A stretch of 64,000 nucleotides of DNA from Hydrogenovibrio sp. 3SP14C1 (GCF_029625905.1 NZ_JARTLM010000008.1:86097-150096); one strand, 5' to 3'. Counted from the stretch's first letter, positions 1-11,193 are shown. Notes: generated by a model not told the origin, from the letters alone. Program-made: numbers and translations.

Positions 1-1608
1 TCGTTTTAAATCTTCTTCATAATCAGAGAAATTACCTTCAAACCATTCTACATGAGACTCACCTTCAAATGCGAGCATATGCGTAGCGATTCGATCTAAG
101 AACCAACGGTCATGGGAGATAACTACCGCACAGCCAGCAAAGTCTAAAAGCGCTTCTTCCAGAGCCCGCAAGGTTTCGACATCCAAGTCGTTGGTCGGTT
201 CATCCAATAAGAGTAAGTTTCCACCGCTACGTAGAGTTTTAGCAAGGTGAACACGGTTTCGTTCCCCACCGGATAATTCACCAATGCGTTTTTGTTGATC
301 ATTTCCCTTGAAGTTGAAGCGACCACAGTAAGCGCGTGAGTTCACTTCAATGTTCCCCACCATGAAGATATCATCGCCTTCAGAAATTTCTTCATAAACA
401 GTCTTGTTGTCATCTAACGCATCGCGTGATTGGTCGACGTAAGAAAGCTGAACGGTCTCCCCAAAAGAGATTTCCCCAGAATCAGGTTGCTCTTGTCCCG
501 TAAGCATTTTGAAAAGGGTGGATTTACCGGCACCGTTTGGCCCGATGATCCCAACAATGCCCCCTTGGGGGAGATTGAAGTTTAGATCTTCAATCAGCAT
601 ACGATCGCCAAAGCTTTTTGACATGTGCGAAACTTCAATTACCTTTTCTCCTAAACGATCTGCTACAGGGATAAAGATTTCTTTAGTTTCATTTCGTTTT
701 TGCGTCTCTTGACTGCTTAACTCTTCAAAGCGTGCTAAACGTGATTTGGATTTGGCATGACGACCTTTTGCATTTGAGCGAACCCACTCCAATTCGTTTT
801 GAATTGTTTTCATGCGAGCGTCTTCTTGTTTAGATTCCATTTCTAAGCGTTTTTCTTTTTGTTCAAGCCAAGAAGAGTAGTTGCCTTCATATGGAATTCC
901 TTGCCCCCGGTCAAGCTCGAGAATCCATTGTGCTGCATTGTCTAAGAAGTAACGATCATGGGTGATTGCCACCACGGTACCGCTGAACTCAAGTAAAAAT
1001 CGTTCAAGCCAAGCAATTGATTCTGCATCAAGGTGGTTGGTCGGTTCATCTAGTAGTAGCATGTCAGGTCTTTCAAGCAACAATTTGCAAAGTGCGACAC
1101 GACGGCGCTCACCACCAGACAGTTTAGTGACATCGGCATCCCATGCTGGTATGCGTAAGGCATCCGCTGCAATTTCTAAAGTTCTGTCTAAATTATGACC
1201 GTCTTTGGCTTGGATAAGATCTTCAATTTCCGCTTGTTTTTTAGCCAAAGCGTCAAAGTCAGCATCTGGTTCAGCATAAGCAGCGTAAATAGCATCCAGT
1301 TCGTTTAGAGCATTTTTAACTTCTTTTACCGCTTCCTCAACATTGCCTCGAACATCCAAATCTGGATTGAGTTGTGGTTCTTGAGGTAAGTATCCAATTT
1401 TGATACCGGGTTGTGGTCGTGCTTCACCCACATAATCTTGATCAATTCCCGCCATGATTCTCAGTAAAGTCGATTTCCCTGAGCCATTTAGCCCTAGCAC
1501 ACCAATTTTTGCGCCAGGGAAGAAAGAAAGGGAAATGTCTTTTAAAATGTGTTTATTCGGTGGAACCACTTTTCCAACGCGATTCATGGTGTAAACGAAT
1601 TGTGCCAC
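1..1608 (-). CDS. ettA: Energy-dependent translational throttle protein EttA (ABC-F ATPase), C-terminus off the window
   Basis: ABC-F family ATPase. EttA binds the ribosomal E site and gates entry into elongation according to ADP/ATP level; it has no membrane domain. The reverse-strand frame opens with GTG at 1608 ([17 protein letters not shown], nearly the canonical EttA N-terminus) and runs open to base 1: 536 codons, lacking only about the last 20 residues of a usual 555-residue protein. The first Walker A is GLNGSGKST near residues 39-47, and the second nucleotide-binding domain reads GPNGAGKST near base 530. Both ABC signatures and the linker between the domains are present. It diverges from glyA across 250 bp. 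Identification is secure; only the 3' end is unseen. Confidence 0.96.
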   Translation of the reverse strand, partial: MAQFVYTMNRVGKVVPPNKHILKDISLSFFPGAKIGVLGLNGSGKSTLLRIMAGIDQDYVGEARPQPGIKIGYLPQEPQLNPDLDVRGNVEEAVKEVKNALNELDAIYAAYAEPDADFDALAKKQAEIEDLIQAKDGHNLDRTLEIAADALRIPAWDADVTKLSGGERRRVALCKLLLERPDMLLLDEPTNHLDAESIAWLERFLLEFSGTVVAITHDRYFLDNAAQWILELDRGQGIPYEGNYSSWLEQKEKRLEMESKQEDARMKTIQNELEWVRSNAKGRHAKSKSRLARFEELSSQETQKRNETKEIFIPVADRLGEKVIEVSHMSKSFGDRMLIEDLNFNLPQGGIVGIIGPNGAGKSTLFKMLTGQEQPDSGEISFGETVQLSYVDQSRDALDDNKTVYEEISEGDDIFMVGNIEVNSRAYCGRFNFKGNDQQKRIGELSGGERNRVHLAKTLRSGGNLLLLDEPTNDLDVETLRALEEALLDFAGCAVVISHDRWFLDRIATHMLAFEGESHVEWFEGNFSDYEEDLKR

Positions 1609-1859
1609 GATATTACCTCAAATAATTTGAACGATTTTAATGTTGACCCTTGTAAAAGGAACATTTAAAAAATATGCATAACTGTACCGAAAAAAGAAGA
1701 TTTTATAAAGTTGATTATGATGATAAATCCAGCAATTCTTGATATTGGTGAATTAATTCGATAATTGCAGACCTTAATTGTGGTTTAAATGGTCGATAAT
1801 TGGTAAAATTCGCCTTTATATTTTAATTACTTACTTTTTCTTGTTTGGAGACTTTTAGC

Positions 1860-3131
1860 ATGTTTGACAAAAATATGACCATAGCTGGATATGATGATGC
1901 TTTAGCAGATGCGATGAACGCGGAAGCACAGCGTCAAGAAGATCATATCGAATTGATTGCTTCGGAAAATTACACTAGCCCGCGTGTAATGGAAGCTCAA
2001 GGCTCTGTGTTAACGAATAAATATGCAGAAGGTTATCCGAACAAGCGCTACTATGGCGGTTGTGAGCATGTTGATGTAGTCGAGCAGTTAGCGATTGACC
2101 GTGCTAAAGAATTGTTTGGGGCGGATTATGCCAATGTTCAACCACATTCTGGTTCCCAAGCAAACGCGCCTGTATATATGGCGTTGTTAGAACCCGGTGA
2201 TACGGTTCTAGGGATGAGCCTAGCTCACGGTGGTCATTTAACACATGGTTCGCATGTTAGTTTTTCAGGCAAAATGTATAACGCAGTTCAGTATGGCTTG
2301 AATTCTGAAACGGGTGTTATTGATTATGAAGAAGTGGAACGCTTGGCGAAAGAGCACAAACCAAAAATGATTATTGCTGGCTTTTCAGCTTATTCACAAG
2401 TGGTTGACTGGCAGAAATTCCGCGATATTGCAGATGCGGTTGGCGCGTACTTAATGGTTGATATGGCGCACGTTGCCGGCTTAGTTGCGGCAGGTGAATA
2501 TCCTAACCCAGTACAAATTGCAGATGTGACAACAACAACAACTCACAAAACTTTACGTGGCCCAAGAAGTGGATTAATTTTAGCGAAGTCGAATCCTGAG
2601 ATTGAAAAGAAACTGAATTCCGCTATTTTCCCAGGGGCACAAGGTGGGCCGTTGATGCATGTAATCGCAGCCAAGGCGGTTGCTTTTAAAGAAGCAATGG
2701 AACCAGAATTTAAAACTTATGCAAAGCAAGTTAAAGTTAATGCTCAGGCGATGGCTAAAGTCTTTATGGACAGAGGGTTTGATGTTGTTTCAAAAGGGAC
2801 AGAAAACCATCTGTTCTTGGTAAGTTTTATAGAACAGGGCTTGACTGGTAAGTTGGTGGATGCGGCGTTAGGGGAAGCGTACATTACAATTAACAAAAAC
2901 TCAGTGCCGAATGACCCAATGTCACCGTTCGTGACCAGTGGTATTCGTGTTGGAACAGCCGCTTCTACCACTCGCGGGTTTACAGAAGAAGATTCAAGCA
3001 ATCTTGCAGGTTGGATGTGCGATGTGATTGATTCATGTCAGCAATCTTCTGAATCTTGGGATGACAAAGTGGTGGCAGAGGTTCGCGAAAAAGTGAAAGC
3101 TTTGTGTGCTGCACGCCCTGTTTATAAATAA
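1860..3131 (+). CDS. glyA: Serine hydroxymethyltransferase
   Basis: PLP enzyme interconverting serine plus tetrahydrofolate with glycine plus 5,10-methylene-THF in the cytoplasm, the main one-carbon source. The protein is 423 residues (family about 417). It has the substrate-loop region [11 protein letters not shown], the [15 protein letters not shown] segment and the PLP-lysine motif [16 protein letters not shown] chose ATG 1860 over the in-frame TTG at 1845 because GGAG at 1848-1851 is well placed as ribosome binding site for the ATG, and the family starts there. nrdR follows 18 bp later on the same strand, probably as one transcript continuing into the riboflavin genes. Confidence 0.97.
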   Translation: MFDKNMTIAGYDDALADAMNAEAQRQEDHIELIASENYTSPRVMEAQGSVLTNKYAEGYPNKRYYGGCEHVDVVEQLAIDRAKELFGADYANVQPHSGSQANAPVYMALLEPGDTVLGMSLAHGGHLTHGSHVSFSGKMYNAVQYGLNSETGVIDYEEVERLAKEHKPKMIIAGFSAYSQVVDWQKFRDIADAVGAYLMVDMAHVAGLVAAGEYPNPVQIADVTTTTTHKTLRGPRSGLILAKSNPEIEKKLNSAIFPGAQGGPLMHVIAAKAVAFKEAMEPEFKTYAKQVKVNAQAMAKVFMDRGFDVVSKGTENHLFLVSFIEQGLTGKLVDAALGEAYITINKNSVPNDPMSPFVTSGIRVGTAASTTRGFTEEDSSNLAGWMCDVIDSCQQSSESWDDKVVAEVREKVKALCAARPVYK

Positions 3132-3149
3132 CCTTACTTAAGACTGATT

Positions 3150-3614
3150 ATGCACTGTCCATTTTGCAACACGCCTGACACGAAAGTGATCGACTCTCGC
3201 CTCGCAACAGAAGGGGCGCAGGTTCGTCGTCGACGTGAATGTATGAGATGTGCAGAACGTTTTACGACTTATGAAACGGCTGAACTCACCTTACCGCGTG
3301 TGATTAAATCTGATGGTAATCGTGAACGCTTTGATGATGATAAGATCCGTCGTGGTTTGATAAAGGCGCTTGAAAAACGTCCGGTTGCCAGTGAGGCAAT
3401 TGATCAGGTCGTAAATCGTATTCATAAACAATTGACTGCCGAAGGGGTTCGAGAAATCCCTTCTTCTCAAATAGGCGAACTATTGATGGAAGCTCTAAAA
3501 GAACTCGATCAAGTTGCTTATGTCCGTTTCGCGTCCGTGTACAGATCCTTCCAAGACGTTAATGCTTTTCGAGAAGAAATTGAAAGGCTGGTAAAAGCGA
3601 CTAAATCACAATAA
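3150..3614 (+). CDS. nrdR: Transcriptional repressor NrdR
   Basis: Nucleotide-sensing repressor of ribonucleotide reductase genes. The protein is 154 residues. The N-terminal zinc ribbon has CPFC at residues 3-6 and CMRC at about 31-34, with the RRRREC segment before the second pair. An ATP-cone domain follows (about residues 49-139; [16 protein letters not shown]). The stop overlaps the ribD start (TAATG), so it is translationally coupled to the riboflavin operon. The glyA–nrdR–ribD order is common in gammaproteobacteria. No nrd genes are in this window, so the NrdR targets lie elsewhere. Confidence 0.97.
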   Translation: MHCPFCNTPDTKVIDSRLATEGAQVRRRRECMRCAERFTTYETAELTLPRVIKSDGNRERFDDDKIRRGLIKALEKRPVASEAIDQVVNRIHKQLTAEGVREIPSSQIGELLMEALKELDQVAYVRFASVYRSFQDVNAFREEIERLVKATKSQ

Positions 3615-4789
3615 TGTCTTTGCCATCAAATAACGCCTTTTCTAATTTTGATCTCCAAATGATGCAAAGAGCGATTGATCTGGCTCGAAAAGGCATTTAT
3701 TCAACAAAGCCTAATCCGGCGGTTGGGTGTGTCATAACCCAGCAAGAAAAAATCATTGCAGAAGGATGGCATCATAAAGCGGGGGAGCCTCATGCAGAAC
3801 GTGTCGCCTTAGCCAATGCGGTTGAGTCTGTTAAAGGTGCGACGGTTTATGTCACTCTGGAGCCCTGTTCACATCATGGCAAAACGCCGCCTTGTGCTGA
3901 TGCTTTAGTTGACTCTGGGGTGGCTAGAGTTGTGATTGCGATGCAAGATCCTAATCCACTTGTGGCAGGAAACGGGATTAAAAGATTAGAGCAGGCGGGT
4001 ATTGTCGTTGACAGTGGTATTTTGTCTGAAGAAGCTGCTGCTTTAAATAAAGGGTTTGTTTCTGCCATGAAATCGAATAGACCTTTTGTTCGTTTAAAAG
4101 TAGCGAACAGTTTAGATGGGCGAACCGCCATGGCGAATGGCGAAAGCCAGTGGATCACCGGGTCGGAAGCACGGCACCAAGTGCATTTAATGCGTGCTCA
4201 GCATGGTGCAGTTGTCACAGGGGTTGGAACGGTTTTAGCGGATAATCCGAGTTTAAATGTACGTTTGCCGGAAACGGAGCTGGTCGAATTGGGATTAACA
4301 GCAGAAGATTGCCATCCTTTAAGAGTGGTGCTGGATGCAAACTTGAGTACGCCTTTGAATGCAAAAATGTTGTCTTTAAATGGGCGCACGCTTTTAATGA
4401 CGTCTAAAGAAACGGCTGATCAAAATCTGGATTTAGTGGAGCAGTTTTATCAAAAAGGTGCCGAAGTAATTGCTGTGGAGTCGGATGGTGATAAGTTAGA
4501 CATTCATTCCGTGCTGTCGTATTTGGTAGAAAACGAAAAAGTTTATGATGTTATGGTTGAAGCGGGAGCCATTGTGGCAGGCGCTTTTATCCAGGCGGAT
4601 GTGGTTAATGAATTGCATGTGTTTGCTGCACCGATCTTGATGGGAGACATGGCGAAACCTATGTTTGTGCTACCAGGCCTGGGAGAAATGGCCGATAAAA
4701 AGGTTTTTGCTTACCAGTCTGTTCAAACGTTAGGGGAGGATTTATACTTGGTATTAACCCCGAAAGCTAACCAAATAAAGGATGTTTAA
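3614..4789 (+). CDS. ribD: Bifunctional diaminohydroxyphosphoribosylaminopyrimidine deaminase / 5-amino-6-(5-phosphoribosylamino)uracil reductase
   Basis: Performs the deaminase and reductase steps of riboflavin synthesis that follow GTP cyclohydrolase II. The protein is 391 residues. The N-terminal cytidine-deaminase-like domain (about 15-155) has the zinc motifs HAERVALA and PCSHHGKTPPCADAL. The C-terminal RibD reductase domain (about 158-380) includes the segment SLDGRTAMANGESQWITG. The start codon overlaps the nrdR stop and the stop overlaps the riboflavin synthase start, both as TAATG, so the cluster is tightly coupled. Confidence 0.96.
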   Translation: MSLPSNNAFSNFDLQMMQRAIDLARKGIYSTKPNPAVGCVITQQEKIIAEGWHHKAGEPHAERVALANAVESVKGATVYVTLEPCSHHGKTPPCADALVDSGVARVVIAMQDPNPLVAGNGIKRLEQAGIVVDSGILSEEAAALNKGFVSAMKSNRPFVRLKVANSLDGRTAMANGESQWITGSEARHQVHLMRAQHGAVVTGVGTVLADNPSLNVRLPETELVELGLTAEDCHPLRVVLDANLSTPLNAKMLSLNGRTLLMTSKETADQNLDLVEQFYQKGAEVIAVESDGDKLDIHSVLSYLVENEKVYDVMVEAGAIVAGAFIQADVVNELHVFAAPILMGDMAKPMFVLPGLGEMADKKVFAYQSVQTLGEDLYLVLTPKANQIKDV

Positions 4790-5454
4790 TGTTTACCGGA
4801 ATCATTGAGTCTGAAGGTTCTATTTCACGTATTGATCCCGTTAATGGGGATGCGCGTATGACCATTAAGGTTGGTAAACTGGATATGTCGGATGTCAAAA
4901 TCGGTGATAGTATTGCCTGTAATGGCGTGTGCTTAACCGCGATTGAATTAACCGACTCAGCTTACGTGGCGGATGTATCGTCAGAAACATTAAAAGTCAC
5001 CACTTTGGGGAGCTTAAAAGTCGGCTCTCCGGTTAACCTAGAAAAAGCATTACGATTGCAGGATCGTTTGGGCGGGCACCTAGTGAGTGGACATGTTGAT
5101 GGCGTGGGTAAAGTGTTATCAATCACACAAGAAGCTCGGTCTTGGCGTTATCAGATTGAAGCACCTGTTGCGTTGGCCAAATACATTGCTGGCAAAGGAT
5201 CTATTTGTATTAATGGTATCAGCCTAACCGTGAATCAGGTAAAAGACTGTGCTTTTGATGTTAATATTGTGCCGCATACACGGCAGGAAACGACGATTAA
5301 ACATTTTCAAGTCGGAACAGAAATCAACTTGGAAGTTGATTTGCTAGCGCGTTATCTAGAAAGAATGTTAAACGCACCAAAAGACACCGAACAATCAGAT
5401 GCTGATTCGTCTAGTATTACGCGTGAGTTGTTAGCGGATCGCGGTTTTTTGTAA
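4789..5454 (+). CDS. ribE: Riboflavin synthase alpha chain
   Basis: Dismutates two molecules of 6,7-dimethyl-8-ribityllumazine into riboflavin and a recycled pyrimidine. The protein is 221 residues with two lumazine-binding repeats. Each has a beta-barrel start (MFTGIIESEGSI at the N-terminus; GHVDGVGKV at about residue 100) and a substrate-binding patch (CNGVCLTA; INGISLTVN). The C-terminal tail past about residue 200 is polar and variable. The start overlaps the ribD stop. The symbol ribC is used for this enzyme in E. coli; ribE follows the usual proteobacterial operon naming. Confidence 0.95.
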   Translation: MFTGIIESEGSISRIDPVNGDARMTIKVGKLDMSDVKIGDSIACNGVCLTAIELTDSAYVADVSSETLKVTTLGSLKVGSPVNLEKALRLQDRLGGHLVSGHVDGVGKVLSITQEARSWRYQIEAPVALAKYIAGKGSICINGISLTVNQVKDCAFDVNIVPHTRQETTIKHFQVGTEINLEVDLLARYLERMLNAPKDTEQSDADSSSITRELLADRGFL

Positions 5455-5472
5455 CAAATAATTGGACAAAAC

Positions 5473-6591
5473 ATGCAGTTAAATACCATTGAAGAATTGA
5501 TTGAAGATTATAAGCAGGGCAAGATGATTATCCTGATGGATGATGAAGACCGTGAAAATGAAGGCGACTTAATGATGCCTGCCAGTGCGGTGACTGCAGA
5601 TCAAATCAATTATATGGCGCGTTACGGACGTGGCTTGATTTGTCTAACGTTGACGAAAGAACGTTGTCAGCAGTTACATCTTCCATTAATGACGCGTAAT
5701 AACCAAGATTCTTTAGGGACAAGCTTTACTGTTTCAATTGAAGCGGCAGAAGGGGTGACCACCGGGATATCGGCTGCCGATCGTGCTAGAACCATTCAAG
5801 CAGCGATTCAACCCGATGCGCAACCAACCGACATTGTTACGCCGGGACATGTTTTTCCGATTATGGCAAAGCCAGGCGGGGTGCTCGAAAGAGCGGGGCA
5901 TACGGAGTCTGGATGTGATTTGTCTCGTTTGGCGGGGCTTGAACCTGCGTCAGTGATTGTTGAGATCATGAACGAAGACGGCACAATGGCACGTCGTGAT
6001 GATTTAGAGGTTTTTGCCAAAGAACATGGTATTAAACTTGGAACAGTCGCCGACTTGATTCAGTATCGTTTGAAGAATGAAAAAACGATTGAACGGGTTT
6101 CTGAATGTCATTTGCCAACGGAATATGGTGATTTTCGTTTAATCGGTTATGAAGATGTTTTGGAACACCGTACGCATTTAGCACTGGTGCACGGGCAATT
6201 AAAGAAAGACAAACCTACAACGGTTCGTGTTCATATGTTGGATACATTGTGTGATTTGTTTGATTCAAAAAGAGACGAATGTGGTTGGTCATTACGTAGT
6301 GCCATGAAGCAAATTGCACAGGAAGAATCGGGTGTTATTGTTGTGTTGCGTAAGCATGAAGAAGGTGCTGAGCTATTGGATAAAATTCAACAGTTCCAAA
6401 TGAAAGATCGTGGCATCAATAAACCAGAAGTTCAAACGGAAGATGATGCAAAGACCTACGGATTAGGCGCTCAGATTTTATCTGACTTAGGCTTGACGAA
6501 ACTAAAGGTTATTGGATCAGCATGGAAAATGAGCGCGTTGGGCGGATTTGGTTTGGAAATCATTGAAAATATAGACAAACAAAAAGAATGA
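5473..6591 (+). CDS. ribB: 3,4-dihydroxy-2-butanone-4-phosphate synthase with degenerate GTP cyclohydrolase II-like domain (RibBX type)
   Basis: The N-terminal domain (residues 1-200) is a normal DHBP synthase: [11 protein letters not shown] binds metal and ribulose-5-phosphate, with TPGHVFPI and [10 protein letters not shown] later. The C-terminal half (about 210-370) has the GTP cyclohydrolase II fold but lacks its active site. The zinc ligands Cys-x10-CDCG align to Asp257, Asp268 and Cys270, so only one of three cysteines remains, and the RQEGRGIG motif reads RKHEEGAEL. Such hybrids are known in proteobacteria (the RibBX type). I infer DHBP synthase activity only, so a genuine ribA is expected elsewhere. 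It lies 18 bp after riboflavin synthase. Confidence 0.92.
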   Translation: MQLNTIEELIEDYKQGKMIILMDDEDRENEGDLMMPASAVTADQINYMARYGRGLICLTLTKERCQQLHLPLMTRNNQDSLGTSFTVSIEAAEGVTTGISAADRARTIQAAIQPDAQPTDIVTPGHVFPIMAKPGGVLERAGHTESGCDLSRLAGLEPASVIVEIMNEDGTMARRDDLEVFAKEHGIKLGTVADLIQYRLKNEKTIERVSECHLPTEYGDFRLIGYEDVLEHRTHLALVHGQLKKDKPTTVRVHMLDTLCDLFDSKRDECGWSLRSAMKQIAQEESGVIVVLRKHEEGAELLDKIQQFQMKDRGINKPEVQTEDDAKTYGLGAQILSDLGLTKLKVIGSAWKMSALGGFGLEIIENIDKQKE

Positions 6592-6651
6592 TGGCTAAAT
6601 AAGCTAAAAATATTAAATAGAAGTAACAAAATAGAATAATAGGGTTGAATA

Positions 6652-7113
6652 ATGAATATCATCGAAGGAAATTTAACTGCGCAGGGCTTAAAAGTCGGAC
6701 TGGTTGTTGGTCGTTTTAATAGCTTTATTGTTGATAGTCTTGTAAAAGGTGCAATTGATACGATTGTTCGTCACGGTGGTTCGGAAGAAAATATTGAACA
6801 AGTGTTGGTTCCTGGCGCTTTTGAAATTCCGATTGTTGCTCAAAAAATGGCTGCTTCTGGAAAATATGATGTGATTGTCGCACTCGGTGCGGTAATTCGT
6901 GGCGGTACGCCGCATTTTGATTACGTTGCCGGAGAATGTGTTAAAGGCATTGGTCAGGTTGCATTAAATAGTGGTATTCCAGTTTCATTTGGTGTGTTAA
7001 CGGTTGATACCATTGATCAAGCCATTGAACGAGCGGGTACGAAAGCCGGAAACAAAGGCGAAGAGTGTACTTTAGCAGCGATTGAAACCGCTAATGTTTT
7101 AAAACAAATTTAA
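6652..7113 (+). CDS. ribH: 6,7-dimethyl-8-ribityllumazine synthase
   Basis: Condenses 5-amino-6-ribitylaminouracil with the RibB product to give lumazine, the substrate of riboflavin synthase; it usually assembles as pentamers or 60-mers. The protein is 153 residues, the usual length. Visible motifs are GRFNSFIV near residue 21, VPGAFEIP near 53 and the [14 protein letters not shown] substrate loop near 83 with the catalytic His. It lies 60 bp after ribBX with an AT-rich gap and is followed immediately by nusB, the standard ribH–nusB pairing. Confidence 0.97.
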   Translation: MNIIEGNLTAQGLKVGLVVGRFNSFIVDSLVKGAIDTIVRHGGSEENIEQVLVPGAFEIPIVAQKMAASGKYDVIVALGAVIRGGTPHFDYVAGECVKGIGQVALNSGIPVSFGVLTVDTIDQAIERAGTKAGNKGEECTLAAIETANVLKQI

Positions 7114-7128
7114 TGGTTGTTTAAGTTA

Positions 7129-7614
7129 ATGAATTTATCCGATTTTAAACCTGGCGAAGGAACAGAGGTTCCTGAAGAAGAAAAAAGTGTTAGTGTCAGA
7201 ACACAAACACGTCGTGTGGCACTTCAGGCATTGTATCAGTGGCAGGTGAATCACTCAGAAACGCTCGATATTATTAAGCAATTTTCAGAAGAAGGACGCT
7301 TGGTGGATACTGATGCGGCTTTGTTTCAAGAAATCGTCAATGAAGTTACAAATCATGCAACAGAGTTAGATGAGCTGTATGCGCCTTTGTTGGATAGAGC
7401 CGTGGCTCGCATCGATCCAATAGAAAAAAATATCATGCGCATGGGCGTGTATGAGTTACAAAATAAATTAGAAATTCCATATCGTGTTGTCATCAATGAA
7501 TCGGTAGAACTTGCCAAACGCTTTGGTGCTGAAGAAAGTCATAAATATATCAATGGTATTTTAGATAAAGTCTCGCAAGAGTTGAGAAGTTTGGAAAAAA
7601 CTCAAGCAGAATAA
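7129..7614 (+). CDS. nusB: Transcription antitermination factor NusB
   Basis: Binds boxA RNA together with S10 (NusE) in rRNA antitermination. The protein is 161 residues from ATG 7129; an in-frame TTG at 7117 would add four residues but is less likely. After a variable N-terminus of about 25 residues it has the conserved RRVALQALYQWQ helix and the C-terminal segment VINESVELAKRFGAEESHKYINGILDKV. It lies 15 bp after ribH and is followed by a strong intrinsic terminator that ends the glyA–rib–nusB run. Confidence 0.95.
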   Translation: MNLSDFKPGEGTEVPEEEKSVSVRTQTRRVALQALYQWQVNHSETLDIIKQFSEEGRLVDTDAALFQEIVNEVTNHATELDELYAPLLDRAVARIDPIEKNIMRMGVYELQNKLEIPYRVVINESVELAKRFGAEESHKYINGILDKVSQELRSLEKTQAE

Positions 7615-7636
7615 ACAGGCTTTCGATGAAGATATT

Positions 7637-7666
7637 AAAAACCAGAGAATGCTCTGGTTTTTTTGT
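7637..7666 (+). terminator. Rho-independent terminator after nusB
   Basis: The 7-bp stem ACCAGAG (7641-7647) / CTCTGGT (7652-7658) has a 4-base loop, is preceded by an A-run and followed by TTTTTTG. It lies 23 bp past the nusB stop and before thiL, so thiL probably has its own start or depends on read-through. Confidence 0.85.
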
Positions 7667-7700
7667 TTTATCCCTCCTTTTAAAATAAAGAGAGCTTTTT

Positions 7701-8672
7701 ATGGCACATGAATTTGATGTGATTGAGACCTTTTTCAAACCGTTGTCCAAAGTTGGACAAGCTGAAGAAATTGGCATTGGGGATGATGGGGCGGTTTTGT
7801 CTTGTCTTTCTGGGCATCAGTTAGTGGTGGTGACGGATACCGTAATAGAGGGGGTTCATTTCCCCGCTGAGACATCCGCTTATGATATTGCCTGGAAAGC
7901 ATTGGCTGTAAATTTGAGCGACTTAGCAGCGATGGGTGCAACACCGGCCTTTTATTCTTTGGCGCTAAGTTTACCTGCTGAAAAAAATGACCAGGCCTGG
8001 CTAGAATTGTTTGCCGGAGGGCTGAAGCAGTTAGCCAGCTTATATAACATTCCTTTAGTAGGAGGCGATACTACACGGTCAGACCGTCTGACGATTACCG
8101 TTACTGCTCAAGGATGGGTGGAAACGGGACAAGCCATTCTGCGAAAAGGGGCAAAACCTGGAGATTTGATTTTTGTCTCAGGCAAACTGGGGGAAGGCGG
8201 ACTTGGCTTAAAAGCTGTTCAGCAACATTGGGATGAAGCTGATTATGTGGATGCTAAACAAAAGCTAAATCAACCTGCTCCACAAGTAACTTTAGGGTAT
8301 TACCTGAAAGGGCTTGCGACCAGTGCCATTGATGTTTCAGATGGTCTCTTGGCGGATTTAAAGCATATTCTAGCCTCATCGAAATGCAGTGCTTGGATTG
8401 ATGTCGAGTCAGTACCGATTTCTGACACCATGCGAGCGTATATCAAACAATCTGAGGATTGGTCACTCCCCCTGATTGCAGGGGATGACTATGAGTTGTG
8501 TTTTACCATTCATCCTGATAGTCGTTCGTCTTTATTAACACTTGCACAAGAGTTGGATATTCCTTTGACAGAAATCGGGCAAATAGAAAAAGAGGAAGAA
8601 GGGGATATTCGGTTAAAAAATGCACCTGAACAGCAGGCACATTTAAACCAATTCGGATTTGAACACTTCTAG
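7701..8672 (+). CDS. thiL: Thiamine-monophosphate kinase
   Basis: ATP-dependent phosphorylation of thiamine monophosphate to the cofactor thiamine diphosphate. The protein is 323 residues of the AIRS/PurM-like fold. The N-terminus carries IGDDGAVLS and VVTDTVIEGVHF, with metal and substrate residues in VNLSDLAAMGA and GGDTTRS. The C-terminal glycine-rich and AIDVSDGLLADL segments are typical. Its position after nusB is the common gammaproteobacterial order (nusB–thiL–pgpA), but no pgpA follows; a convergent chemoreceptor gene starts two bases past the stop. Confidence 0.95.
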   Translation: MAHEFDVIETFFKPLSKVGQAEEIGIGDDGAVLSCLSGHQLVVVTDTVIEGVHFPAETSAYDIAWKALAVNLSDLAAMGATPAFYSLALSLPAEKNDQAWLELFAGGLKQLASLYNIPLVGGDTTRSDRLTITVTAQGWVETGQAILRKGAKPGDLIFVSGKLGEGGLGLKAVQQHWDEADYVDAKQKLNQPAPQVTLGYYLKGLATSAIDVSDGLLADLKHILASSKCSAWIDVESVPISDTMRAYIKQSEDWSLPLIAGDDYELCFTIHPDSRSSLLTLAQELDIPLTEIGQIEKEEEGDIRLKNAPEQQAHLNQFGFEHF

Positions 8673-8673
8673 T

Positions 8674-11193
8674 TTAAGATGCCTTTTCAGGGAGTAAGAG
8701 AACACCATCGTTGGTTGGTGACTCAAGCTCTTCGTTCGCTGAAGGAAGAGGCTGTATCGTGCGATTAGGTTTTAACTTGAAGCTTAGCAGTCGATCTTCA
8801 ACGCCTTGTACACTTTCGATAATGTTGTTAGATGTCTGAGTGACTTGTTCAACCAGGGAGGCATTATGTTGGGTGATTTCGTTGATTTCGCCTAACGATT
8901 GATTGACCTGTTCTATACCATGCGATTGGTGATTTAAAGATTGGTGCATTTCCGACATCATGGAGGAAATTTCATCTATCGCTTGGGCATTCTCATCAAA
9001 TGATTTCTTAGTCAATTCGCTTAACTCAATTCCTTGTTCAACTTTTGCTAGGCTTTTTTGCGTGACAGCCTGAATACTTTTTGCGGCATCAGCTGATTTG
9101 CTGGCCAAGCTTCTGACTTCGGTTGCCACAACGGCAAATCCTCTACCTTGTTCACCGGCACGGGCAGCTTCTACCGCGGCATTAAGTGCTAATAGATTGG
9201 TTTGAAAAGCGATATCATCAATCACTCGTGTAAAGGTTGCTATCTCTTGGCTGGCACTTTCGATTTCTCTAATGGCTTCCGACATACTATTCACAATGCT
9301 GACGCCGGATAAAGTATTTTCCTTAGCAGCGGTGCTCTTGTTGTTAACGGTGTTTGCACTTGAAAGTGATTCATTGATTTGTTGAACCATTTTCTGCATA
9401 TGGTTCATGGTGTTTTGGATGGCCAAAGCTTGTTGATTGACACGCTCATTTAAGTCTTGGTTACCCACGCTAATTTCTTGAACGCCGCTAACTGCATTGG
9501 AAGAAGCTATTTGAACATCTGAAAGCATGTTGCTGATATTTGATGCCATAGCTTGCATATTATTTTTTAAATCTTGCAGTTTACCTTCAAATTCGCCTTC
9601 GATTTGATAGGCAAAGTTCCCTTGGCGAAAATGGTCTAATATGTAAGACTTTTGGCTGATGGCTTCATCAAGTTTGTCTAGTGAGGTATTTAAATAAGTC
9701 TTAAGTTGACTCAGCTCACCAGGCATCTCTAACTCAATACGCTTGGAGAAGTCCCCTTTGTTCATCATTTGCATGACTTCTTTGACTGCTTCAATAGCAT
9801 TCATTTGTGTATCCATTGCAGAGTTTAAGCTTTCAATTACAGTGCGATAGGTGCCCAAATATCGATCTGATGGTTCTGTAAAGCTCAGGTTTCCTTGATT
9901 CAACGCTTGGCTCATGTTTTGAATCGCAGTCATGGTGTCTGAGATTTGTGTGATTGACTTGTTAAAGTTTTGTTTTAATGTGAGTAAATCGCCTGCATAG
10001 GCTTTTTCGACTTTCTTATCAAACTCGCCCCTAGATAATGCAATACCGACATCTTGTAATTCGGTTGTGATATGACGAAAAGATAAAATCAACTCTTGAA
10101 TACTATAGCTCATATCAACCAGTTCATTTTTACCTATGATGGGTTTCCACTGTTTTAGATCACCTGTCTGGGAGATGGAAGCGATGTTTTTGCGAATTCG
10201 GTGAAGAGGTCGAGTAATGGAAGCAACGACAATTAAGTTGAATAAAATCATTAAGATCAACCCGATGATGCTGATAATGGCTAATCGCTCAATCTGGTGA
10301 TTTGAGAGAGTGCTTAATTCAGATATCAGGTTTGAAGTCGTCTGTTGCGACTGGTTTGTGAAGTGATTAATTATTTTATTAGCTTTATTGATGAGCGAGA
10401 TGAGTGAGGCATTATTGTCTGTTTCGGTTGTCATATAGTCTTTAATATCACTGAAAGATTCCTGATAACCGTCTCTAGCTGTAACCAGTTCATCAAGCAT
10501 ATCAGTATACTGAAAATTTCCTTCAAAAGCACTGACAATCGTTTCCATTTCAGGGTTCGCATTGTCTCCTAATCCGTTTTCTTCAAACACTTTGATTAGC
10601 TGAGTGTTTTTGGTTGAAATCATTTTGCCAAGAATTAATTGAGAAGCATTGAGCCGTTTTTGAATCGCTTTAACCGCTTCAGATAACGCTAAATTTTCAT
10701 GTGCTTGGTCTGTTTGTAAAAAAGCCTCAGTTTGTTGTTTCAAAGTTTCTGTGGTTGGTTCAATGCCGTATTCAATAGTGTTGTTGACTTCTTTTTTTAA
10801 GAAAACATTTGAATTAGTTGCCTTTTTATACTTTCTTAAAACGGTTTGAAGTGAATGAATGGCATTTTGATTTTCTTCAGATTTTAAGACAGCTAGCATG
10901 GCCTCGCTTTGTTGTTTAAGTTCATCAATGGCAGAGTTGAATTGTTTACTGGCATCTAAGCTTTGACTCAAAATATATTCATTCGCTAGCTGAGTTGTTA
11001 GAATTAATGATTGTTGAAAGTTAGCGATTCTCTCTGCTTGTTGATGTTGTAGATTTGATAAGCTGGTTGCTTTAATACGAACTTCAGATAAGGCAGACCA
11101 ACCAATGTAAGCGATGGTGGTTAAAAACAAAATAGAGAAAAGGGTGTTAATAAAAAGTCTTAAATTGATTGAAATAAAGTTGAAAAACTTCAT
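8674..11193 (-). CDS. Methyl-accepting chemotaxis protein with large periplasmic sensor and extended HAMP region
   Basis: Transmembrane chemoreceptor that controls CheA/CheW and thereby flagellar or pilus motility. The protein is 839 residues from ATG 11193; a longer open frame to 11271 begins inside a hairpin and lacks a ribosome binding site. TM1 is about residues 13-33. A helical periplasmic ligand domain of about 270 residues follows, then TM2 at about 305-326. A long linker of HAMP-like helices leads to the cytoplasmic signalling domain, whose conserved tip includes [19 protein letters not shown]. No NWETF-like CheR tether is present at the C-terminus (it ends LLLPEKAS). The ligand is unknown, and no che genes are adjacent. 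Confidence 0.92.
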   Translation of the reverse strand: MKFFNFISINLRLFINTLFSILFLTTIAYIGWSALSEVRIKATSLSNLQHQQAERIANFQQSLILTTQLANEYILSQSLDASKQFNSAIDELKQQSEAMLAVLKSEENQNAIHSLQTVLRKYKKATNSNVFLKKEVNNTIEYGIEPTTETLKQQTEAFLQTDQAHENLALSEAVKAIQKRLNASQLILGKMISTKNTQLIKVFEENGLGDNANPEMETIVSAFEGNFQYTDMLDELVTARDGYQESFSDIKDYMTTETDNNASLISLINKANKIINHFTNQSQQTTSNLISELSTLSNHQIERLAIISIIGLILMILFNLIVVASITRPLHRIRKNIASISQTGDLKQWKPIIGKNELVDMSYSIQELILSFRHITTELQDVGIALSRGEFDKKVEKAYAGDLLTLKQNFNKSITQISDTMTAIQNMSQALNQGNLSFTEPSDRYLGTYRTVIESLNSAMDTQMNAIEAVKEVMQMMNKGDFSKRIELEMPGELSQLKTYLNTSLDKLDEAISQKSYILDHFRQGNFAYQIEGEFEGKLQDLKNNMQAMASNISNMLSDVQIASSNAVSGVQEISVGNQDLNERVNQQALAIQNTMNHMQKMVQQINESLSSANTVNNKSTAAKENTLSGVSIVNSMSEAIREIESASQEIATFTRVIDDIAFQTNLLALNAAVEAARAGEQGRGFAVVATEVRSLASKSADAAKSIQAVTQKSLAKVEQGIELSELTKKSFDENAQAIDEISSMMSEMHQSLNHQSHGIEQVNQSLGEINEITQHNASLVEQVTQTSNNIIESVQGVEDRLLSFKLKPNRTIQPLPSANEELESPTNDGVLLLPEKAS

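Noticed and set aside
5455-5472. FMN riboswitch expected before ribB
   Set aside because: Only 18 bp separate riboflavin synthase and ribBX, and no RFN-like conserved blocks appear here or upstream of ribH (6592-6651).
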